This document shows positions 1-7,181 of a DNA stretch of 7,181 nt, in pieces (the first letter of the stretch is position 1; each line of letters starts with the position of its first letter). A model generated the notes under the pieces. The model saw only the letters and a program-made list of their open reading frames with translations, was not told where the DNA came from and ran no database searches. The stretch comes from an uncultured Burkholderiales bacterium (GTDB lineage: Bacteria > Pseudomonadota > Gammaproteobacteria > Burkholderiales > Burkholderiaceae_D), in contig CALMOR010000047.1 of NCBI GenBank assembly GCA_937872165.1, positions 28,777 through 35,957 on the forward strand, read 5' to 3'. The position numbers and the translations under genes are program-made.

Positions 1-641
1 GTTATCTGCTGAGCGAACTGACCGCCGAGTTCCACGGCCTGAACCGGCGCTGGCATTACCTCTCCGACGGCGGGCACTTCGACAACACCGGCATCTACGA
101 ACTGCTGCGTCCGGAACGCGAGGTCCGCCTGATCGTCTGCTGCGACGACGGCGCCGACGTCGCCGGTCGCTTCGGCGATCTCGCGAACCTGATCCGCCTC
201 GCCCGCATCGACTTCGGCCTCGAGATCGAGCTCAACCGGGCGGTCGTCGCGGACCCCGCGCTGAAGGACGTGTTCGCTCGCCCCGACGAACTGCTGCCGG
301 GAACGGTCTCGACGAAGTGCGCGATGCTGTTCGACGTGACCGGCATCGACCCGGCCACGCGGCGACGCACGCTGCGCTGTCGCATCGTGATCATCAAGCC
401 GCGCCTCGTCGCCGGCGCGCCGCTCGACGTGGTCCAGTACGCGGTCTCGCATCCCGCCTTCCCGAACGAGTCGACGGCACAGCAGTTCTTCGACGAGGCG
501 CAGTGGGAGAGCTATCGACGCCTCGGCGTCACGATCGGCCGCACGGTGTTCGGGCTGCACGACGACGCCGCACCCGGTCATGCCGACGCGCTGTGGGCCT
601 ACCTCCGCGAGCCGTCGTCGAACGTGCCGCGGAGCTTTTGA
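1..641 (+). CDS. Patatin-like phospholipase family protein, C-terminal part (start off the left edge)
   Basis: The reading frame is open from base 3 to the TGA at 639-641, giving 212 residues with no start in the window. Near its beginning it has YLSDGGHFDNTGIYELLR (aspartate codon at 66-68). This matches the DGG block that carries the catalytic aspartate in patatin-type phospholipases. It is followed by a strand-like segment ending in IVCCDDGAD and then by GDLANLIRLARIDFGLEIEL, which is typical of the large bacterial patatin/cytosolic phospholipase A2-like proteins. The family uses a Ser-Asp dyad to hydrolyse acyl esters of lipids. The GxSxG serine would lie upstream and cannot be checked here, nor can any membrane segments. 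The C-terminal half of the fragment has no motif I recognise. The next gene on the same strand starts 61 bases later, so co-transcription is possible. The family call is fairly secure; substrate and cellular location are not. Confidence 0.82.
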   Translation, partial: YLLSELTAEFHGLNRRWHYLSDGGHFDNTGIYELLRPEREVRLIVCCDDGADVAGRFGDLANLIRLARIDFGLEIELNRAVVADPALKDVFARPDELLPGTVSTKCAMLFDVTGIDPATRRRTLRCRIVIIKPRLVAGAPLDVVQYAVSHPAFPNESTAQQFFDEAQWESYRRLGVTIGRTVFGLHDDAAPGHADALWAYLREPSSNVPRSF

Positions 642-677
642 CGCGCGCGCGTGTCCATCGGTGTCCGCATCCCCATC

Positions 678-693
678 GCCGCGCGGTCGCGGC
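678..693. other. Perfect GC hairpin in the patatin-lipoprotein gap
   Basis: Bases 678-683 (gccgcg) and 688-693 (cgcggc) form a perfect 6-bp stem around a 4-base loop. The hairpin lies in the 61-base gap after the patatin stop and ends 9 bases before the ATG at 703. No T-run follows it, so it is not a classic intrinsic terminator. It could weakly attenuate read-through or shield the ribosome site of the lipoprotein gene. In DNA this GC-rich, 6-bp stems also arise by chance. Confidence 0.3.
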
Positions 694-702
694 ACCGAGA
701 CG

Positions 703-1203
703 ATGAACTCCGAGACGAGAACCGCAGCCGTCCTGATCGCAACCGCGTTGGTCGCGACGCTCGCGGCCTGTGCGCATCCGGACGCGTTGCGCGAAGGCCA
801 GACCCGGGCCGAACTCGACGCTCGCTTCGGCCGACCGGCCGCCGAGCGCCACGATCCCGACGGCGACGTGCTGATCTATTCGAGCGCGCCGCTCGGCCAG
901 CGGGCGTCGGCCGCGCACCTCGATGCGCGAGGTCGCGTGTCCCGCGTCGAGCCGCTGCTCGACACCGAGCACTTCGCGACGATCAGGGTCGGCGAGTGGA
1001 ACAAGAACGACGTGCTCACGCACTTCGGCACCGCGGCCCAGTTCAGCCGCGTCGCCCACTACGAAGTCTGGTCCTATCGCTATCGCGAGGCCGAGACCTG
1101 GGACTCGCTGTTCCATGTGATGTTCGACGCGGCGGGCGTCGTGCGTCAGGTGCAGAACGGGCCGGATCCGCTCTACGAGCACAACGACAACGGCCGCAAC
1201 TAG
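703..1203 (+). CDS. Predicted lipoprotein with two BamE/SmpA-like repeats
   Basis: This is a 166-residue protein. The ATG at 703 was chosen because it gives a textbook lipoprotein signal: a short charged N-terminus (MNSETRT), a hydrophobic stretch, and the lipobox LAAC with the lipidated cysteine at residue 23. The frame stays open upstream to 580, but that extension is arginine-rich and partly overlaps the patatin gene. The Shine-Dalgarno match is weak (GAGA at 697-700). The mature part looks like two copies of one module: residues 29-83 (LREGQT..ELDARFGRP, ending LDARGRVSRVE) and 94-151 (IRVGEWNKNDVLTHFG, then WSYRYRE, ending FDAAGVVRQVQ). The pattern (G, polar stretch, hydrophobic residue, FG, then a strand and a D..G.V..V hairpin) recalls SmpA/OmlA (BamE), which helps assemble outer-membrane beta-barrels. 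Ordinary BamE has one such domain, so this is probably a relative of unknown role anchored in the outer membrane. It is not necessarily BamE itself. No promoter was recognised. Confidence 0.78.
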   Translation: MNSETRTAAVLIATALVATLAACAHPDALREGQTRAELDARFGRPAAERHDPDGDVLIYSSAPLGQRASAAHLDARGRVSRVEPLLDTEHFATIRVGEWNKNDVLTHFGTAAQFSRVAHYEVWSYRYREAETWDSLFHVMFDAAGVVRQVQNGPDPLYEHNDNGRN

Positions 1204-1224
1204 CGCCGACGGTCAGGCCGGCGC
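1203..1224. terminator. Possible bidirectional terminator hairpin between convergent genes
   Basis: Bases 1203-1208 (gcgccg) and 1219-1224 (cggcgc) are perfect inverted repeats around a 10-base loop. They lie exactly where the rightward lipoprotein gene (stop ending at 1203) meets the leftward glycosylase gene (stop 1213-1215). Only 9 bases separate the two stops, so any terminator must overlap coding sequence. There is no T-run on either strand, which makes this a weak candidate supported mainly by position. Confidence 0.25.
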
Positions 1225-2412
1225 CGCGGTCTCCTCGACCGGTTCGCCCGCCGCATCGTCGGCCTCGTCGCGGACCAGGAAGGATTCGAGTCGCGCGACC
1301 TCGGCGTCGAAGGCGGTTCGATAGGCCGCGCCCGACGGACGCCGCGCCGCGTAGCCGGCCTCGACGACCAGTCGCTTGGTCGGCGAGCGCGACACGTTGA
1401 CCCAGCCGACGACGCGCGCGTCGTTCTCGGTCTCCCACAGCAGCGGCAGCGCGTAGTAGCCGAGCTTGCGCTTCTCGGCCGGCACGTAGGCCTCGAAGCG
1501 GTAGCGCCATTCCCAGAGATGAAGGAAGCGGCGCCGGTCCCACACGAGCGGGTCGAACGGCGCGAGGAAGCGCACCGCGGGCAGGCTCCAGCCATCGGGT
1601 CTACGCGCGACCGGATCGATCGCCGATCGCAGGTAGTCGAGGCCTTCGACCCTCGACTCGCGGAGGATGCCCTTGCGCAGCAGCACCGGGATGCGCGCCC
1701 GCAACGCGTCGCGCGCCATCGCGCGTTCGCCGAGCATGCCGGTCAGCTGCGTCAGGCTGGCCGCCGGCAGCGGCGCGTAGAGCGACACGAGCAGTTCGAC
1801 GAGGCCGTCGGCCCGCTGCTGCGGCGTCAGCGTCGCGACCCGTTCGCCGGGCCCGTCGTCGCCCGCCGCCGGGTCGATCAGCGCATACACGCGAATGCCC
1901 CGATCGCGTCTGACGACCTGCAGCAGCCCGCGATAGTGGAGGACTTCGAGCATGCGGGTCGTCGCGTTCGACTGGCCGCCCCAGGCGTTGGTGATCGCGG
2001 CCCTGGCGTGGCGCAGCGCGATCGCCTGGTCGATGGCGCGCGGATGGCTCGGCCCGTGCTCCTTGAGGTGATCGATGACGGCGCGGCGCAGATGCGGATG
2101 TTCGTCTTCCACGTGGAAGCGTCGCGTGATGCGGCGCGGATGCAGCAGCGGGCGGAAGCGTCGATGCAGGAAGCCGTAGACGTGGATCATGTCCTCGACC
2201 AGCGGCAGGTCGGGATAGGCCCGTTCGAGGTCGCCGGCGCGGAAGCCCGCGACGCGATGGCGCAGGATCAGGTCCTGGGCGCGCGCCGGTGCGCGGATGG
2301 GATCGGCCTGCACGAAGCCCAGTCTCTCGATGGCGCCCGCGAGATGGGTCGGCGCGAAGAGCGTGTGCTCGACCGCGGCACGACGCAGGTCCCGGAGGTC
2401 GGAGAACGCCAT
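1213..2412 (-). CDS. YcaQ-family winged-helix DNA glycosylase (HTH_42), probable crosslink/alkylation repair
   Basis: The protein has 399 residues, close to the roughly 400 usual for the family. Family marks in order are: FVQADPI at residues 33-39; a winged-helix-like segment around 144-170 (AWGGQSNATTRMLEVLHYRGLL); and the strong C-terminal signature LAPFDPLVWDRRR at 283-295 with YRFEAYVPAEKRKLGYYALPLL just after it (304-325). In this family a short Q-x-Q or Q-x-D motif supplies the catalytic residues, and E. coli YcaQ, which unhooks DNA interstrand crosslinks, carries the Q-x-D form. Here Q35-A36-D37 fits Q-x-D. The last 19 residues (381-399) are an acidic, alanine-rich tail, probably disordered. 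The ATG at 2412 directly precedes the first conserved segment; the frame continues upstream but only into the neighbouring gene. It starts 17 bases after the transglutaminase stop. The only purine run (GAAGG at 2427-2431) overlaps that stop and is rather distant, so coupling to the upstream gene is likely. The family is secure; the substrate is inferred. Confidence 0.88.
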   Translation of the reverse strand: MAFSDLRDLRRAAVEHTLFAPTHLAGAIERLGFVQADPIRAPARAQDLILRHRVAGFRAGDLERAYPDLPLVEDMIHVYGFLHRRFRPLLHPRRITRRFHVEDEHPHLRRAVIDHLKEHGPSHPRAIDQAIALRHARAAITNAWGGQSNATTRMLEVLHYRGLLQVVRRDRGIRVYALIDPAAGDDGPGERVATLTPQQRADGLVELLVSLYAPLPAASLTQLTGMLGERAMARDALRARIPVLLRKGILRESRVEGLDYLRSAIDPVARRPDGWSLPAVRFLAPFDPLVWDRRRFLHLWEWRYRFEAYVPAEKRKLGYYALPLLWETENDARVVGWVNVSRSPTKRLVVEAGYAARRPSGAAYRTAFDAEVARLESFLVRDEADDAAGEPVEETAAPA

Positions 2413-2429
2413 GGCGGGGGCGCGTGCCT

Positions 2430-3332
2430 TCAGGTGCCCGGCAGGACCGGGTCCGACAGCCGATTGACCTTCACGTCGATCTCCATGCCGAGATAGTCGC
2501 CGACGCGACCGGTGAACGACCCCTGGACCGGAGCCGCCTGGAACGCGTCGCGCGTGACCGCGACGCGGATCAGGTCCGTGCCGCCGTAGAGACGATTGGT
2601 CGGGTCGAAGGTCAGCCACCCCGCACCCGGCACGTAGACCTCGACCCACGCATGGGTCGCACCGCCGCCGACGACGCCGGTGCGCAGCCCGTCGACCGCG
2701 GGGTCGTAGATGTAGCCGGACACGAAGCGCGACGCGAAGCCGAGGCGCCGCACGGCCTCGATCATCAGCAACGCGAAGTCGCGGCAGGACCCCGCGCGCG
2801 CCTGCAGCGTCTGGGTCGGCGACTGCGTGCCCTCGGTGTCGCGCGCGACGTATGCGAAGTCGCTCTTGATGGTCTCGGTGATGTCGGTGAGCATTCGGCG
2901 GGTCGCGATGTCGCCGATCGACGGGATGAACATGTTGGCCCACGCCGTCACGCGACCGTCGGGATCGCCGTGCTGGGGGACCAGGAAACCGCCGAGGTCG
3001 ATCCGTTCCTCGCCGCTGTAGGCGAACGGATAGATCTCCGCATGCGGCGCGAGCGGCGACTCGATGCTGCTCGCGCCGAAGTGCTCGATGCGGAACTTCG
3101 CGACGAGTTCCAGATGGTCCGACGTCGACCGCGGCGTGACCAGCGTGACCGCGTTCGAGAACACGTCCTGGACCCAGCGGATGTCGGCCTCGGGCGATAC
3201 GTCGAGAGACAGGTCGAGGACCTGCACGTCGTAGCCCGAGCGCGGGCGGAACATCACCCGATGCTCGCCGAAGGCGACCGGCCGCGCGTAGCGATAGATG
3301 GTGGTGTGCTCGACCTGGAGGATGACCGACAT
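2430..3332 (-). CDS. Transglutaminase-like cysteine protease family protein
   Basis: This 300-residue protein has no signal peptide or membrane segment and is likely cytoplasmic. Residues 1 to about 85 match the N-terminal beta domain of bacterial transglutaminase-like proteins (IYRYARPVAFGEHRVMFRPR). The papain-like core follows with an intact triad: C183 in AGSCRDFALL, H227 in ATHAWVEVY and D243 in TFDPTN. Such proteins are thought to act mostly as peptidases or amidases rather than protein crosslinkers; the substrate is unknown. The segment SRFVSGYIYDP (201-211) between Cys and His is also typical. The ATG at 3332 places the first conserved strand at residues 3-8. No good Shine-Dalgarno is visible; the leader instead holds two small 5-bp hairpins (3342-3354 and 3353-3366). 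The gene lies 105 bases after the metH stop and 17 bases before the glycosylase start. In many genomes, relatives sit beside alpha-E and circularly permuted ATP-grasp genes, which are absent here. Confidence 0.9.
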   Translation of the reverse strand: MSVILQVEHTTIYRYARPVAFGEHRVMFRPRSGYDVQVLDLSLDVSPEADIRWVQDVFSNAVTLVTPRSTSDHLELVAKFRIEHFGASSIESPLAPHAEIYPFAYSGEERIDLGGFLVPQHGDPDGRVTAWANMFIPSIGDIATRRMLTDITETIKSDFAYVARDTEGTQSPTQTLQARAGSCRDFALLMIEAVRRLGFASRFVSGYIYDPAVDGLRTGVVGGGATHAWVEVYVPGAGWLTFDPTNRLYGGTDLIRVAVTRDAFQAAPVQGSFTGRVGDYLGMEIDVKVNRLSDPVLPGT

Positions 3333-3437
3333 GGCGGGACGCGGAGTGTCTCCGTCGAGGACGACGCGCGGCGCATTGAAAGAACGCGCGAAGGAACGCA
3401 GACTACCGCGTCGAGCGTCGCGCCGCGCGGGTCGCCT

Positions 3438-6143
<2,706 letters not shown>

Positions 6144-6145
6144 GT

Positions 6146-7181
6146 TCAGGCCGCGATCGCGAGAGGCTCGGGGAGCCTGCGCGGGGGCAGGTGTTCGAGC
6201 GCCTTCGCGATCGCCGCGATGTGCTCGGGCGTGGTGCCGCAGCAGCCACCGGCGAAGTTGAGGAAGCCGGCCTCCGCGAACTCCTTCACCAGCGACGACG
6301 TGATGTCCGGCGTCTCGTCGAAGCCGGTGTCGCTCATCGGGTTGGGCAGCCCCGCGTTCGGATAGACGCTCACGCGCGCGTCGGCGATGCGCGACAGCTC
6401 GGCCACGTAGGGTCGCATCAGCGCCGCGCCGAGCGCGCAGTTGAGCCCGATCGAGATCGGCTGCGCATGGCGCACCGAGTTCCAGAAGGCCTCGACCGTC
6501 TGGCCGGAGAGGATGCGACCCGACGCGTCGGTCACCGTGCCGGAGATCATCAGCGGCATCCGCGCGTGGCCCGTGTCGTCGTAGTACTGCTCGATCGCGA
6601 ACAGCGCGGCCTTCGCGTTCAGCGTGTCGAAGATGGTCTCGACGAGGAACAGGTCCGCGCCGCCGTCGACGAGGCCGCGTACCTGCTCGTAATACGCGTC
6701 GCGCAGGTCGTCGAAGGTCACGTTGCGCGCACCCGGGTCGTTGACATCCGACGAGATCGACGCGGTCTTCGGCGTCGGTCCGAGCGCGCCGGCGACGAAG
6801 CGCGGCTTGTCGGGCGTCGAGTAGAGGTCGCACGCGGCGCGCGCGATCTTCGCGGCCTCGACGTTCATCTCGTAGGCCAGGTCCGCCATGTGGTAATCGG
6901 CCTGCGCGATGCTCGTCGCACCGAACGTGTTGGTCTCGATCAGGTCCGCACCGGCCGCGAGGTACTGCTCGTGGATCTCGCGGATGACCTGCGGCTGCGT
7001 CAGCGTCAGCAACTCGTTGTTGCCCTTCACGTGCGCCTCGACGCCCGGCACCGCGAAGTCGCGGAAGCGCTCGCCGCGATAGGCGGCCTCGTCGAGCTTG
7101 TAGCGCTGGATCATCGTGCCCATCGCGCCGTCGATGATGAGGATGCGCTGGTCGAGCAATGCGGGCAGCACGGCGGCGCGA
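6146..7181 (-). CDS. metH: Methionine synthase homocysteine-binding (S-methyltransferase) part of a split MetH, 5' end uncertain
   Basis: This is the zinc-dependent homocysteine-binding domain that forms the first module of MetH. Counting from a possible GTG start at 7171 it has 341 residues. It shows DGAMGTMIQ (14-22), VKGNNELL (48-55), ETNTF (79-83), ISGTVTDASGR (209-219), PNAGLPN (271-277) and the three zinc cysteines: C245 in GLNCALG and C310/C311 in GGCCGTTPEHI. The zinc activates the homocysteine thiol so it can take the methyl group from methylcobalamin bound to the partner subunit. The frame is still open at the window edge and E. coli MetH has several more residues before this point, so the true start may lie beyond 7181. 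The TGA at 6146-6148 is followed after 2 bases by the start of the second MetH gene. On its own the protein could be called a homocysteine S-methyltransferase. The neighbour and the MetH-like motifs argue for a split MetH. The upstream regulatory region is not in the window. Confidence 0.93.
   Translation of the reverse strand, partial: RAAVLPALLDQRILIIDGAMGTMIQRYKLDEAAYRGERFRDFAVPGVEAHVKGNNELLTLTQPQVIREIHEQYLAAGADLIETNTFGATSIAQADYHMADLAYEMNVEAAKIARAACDLYSTPDKPRFVAGALGPTPKTASISSDVNDPGARNVTFDDLRDAYYEQVRGLVDGGADLFLVETIFDTLNAKAALFAIEQYYDDTGHARMPLMISGTVTDASGRILSGQTVEAFWNSVRHAQPISIGLNCALGAALMRPYVAELSRIADARVSVYPNAGLPNPMSDTGFDETPDITSSLVKEFAEAGFLNFAGGCCGTTPEHIAAIAKALEHLPPRRLPEPLAIAA

Noticed and set aside
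580..702. An earlier ATG (580) for the lipoprotein gene.
   Set aside because: It would overlap the patatin gene and add about 41 arginine- and serine-rich residues that bury the lipoprotein signal peptide in the middle of the protein.
529..1182. A 217-codon minus-strand frame opposite the lipoprotein gene and the patatin end.
   Set aside because: It has no domain or start signal. The plus-strand frame here has a clear lipobox and internal repeat, so it is the real gene.
1519..2496. A 325-codon plus-strand frame opposite the glycosylase gene.
   Set aside because: Its composition is that of an antisense shadow (R, Q, V, D, H) with no motif. The opposite strand carries an unmistakable HTH_42 glycosylase.
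2413..2943. An N-terminal extension of the glycosylase frame upstream of the ATG at 2412.
   Set aside because: It is an out-of-frame reading of the transglutaminase gene, rich in R and H, and glycosylase similarity begins right after the ATG at 2412.
6144..6833. An N-terminal extension of the large metH frame upstream of the ATG at 6143.
   Set aside because: The extension is arginine-rich and overlaps the well-supported homocysteine-domain gene in another frame. MetH similarity in this frame begins only just after the ATG at 6143.

Overview
The window is GC-rich, densely coding chromosomal DNA with strong G/C bias at third codon positions. It most likely comes from a proteobacterium. The best taxonomic hint is cobalamin-dependent methionine synthase split into two adjacent genes. 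From memory this arrangement is common in Betaproteobacteria such as the Burkholderiales, so that assignment is inference, not proof.

Layout: two genes read rightward and four read leftward, and the two groups meet tail to tail near base 1203-1213. Bases 1-641 (+) hold the C-terminal part of a patatin-like phospholipase whose start lies off the left edge. Bases 703-1203 (+) encode a small lipoprotein with two BamE/SmpA-like repeats. On the minus strand, in transcription order from the right edge, come: the homocysteine-binding subunit of methionine synthase (stop at 6146, start at or beyond 7171); the folate/cobalamin/reactivation subunit (6143 to 3438), starting 2 bases after the previous stop; a transglutaminase-like cysteine protease (3332 to 2430); and a YcaQ-family winged-helix DNA glycosylase (2412 to 1213), starting 17 bases after the transglutaminase stop.

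Functionally, the two MetH pieces together rebuild one full methionine synthase (homocysteine + methyltetrahydrofolate to methionine, with SAM-dependent reactivation) and are almost certainly co-translated. The transglutaminase and glycosylase genes look like a second co-transcribed pair. It is separated from metH by 105 bases with no clear promoter or terminator, so read-through from metH is possible. No functional link between the metH pair, the transglutaminase and the glycosylase is visible in the sequence.

I saw no RNA genes, insertion sequences, CRISPR arrays, attachment sites or long repeats. No stretch above 300 bases lacks a gene. The window looks like ordinary core and housekeeping DNA. 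I found no convincing new biological system; the points worth a second look are the split metH junction, the tandem-repeat lipoprotein and the transglutaminase-glycosylase pairing.
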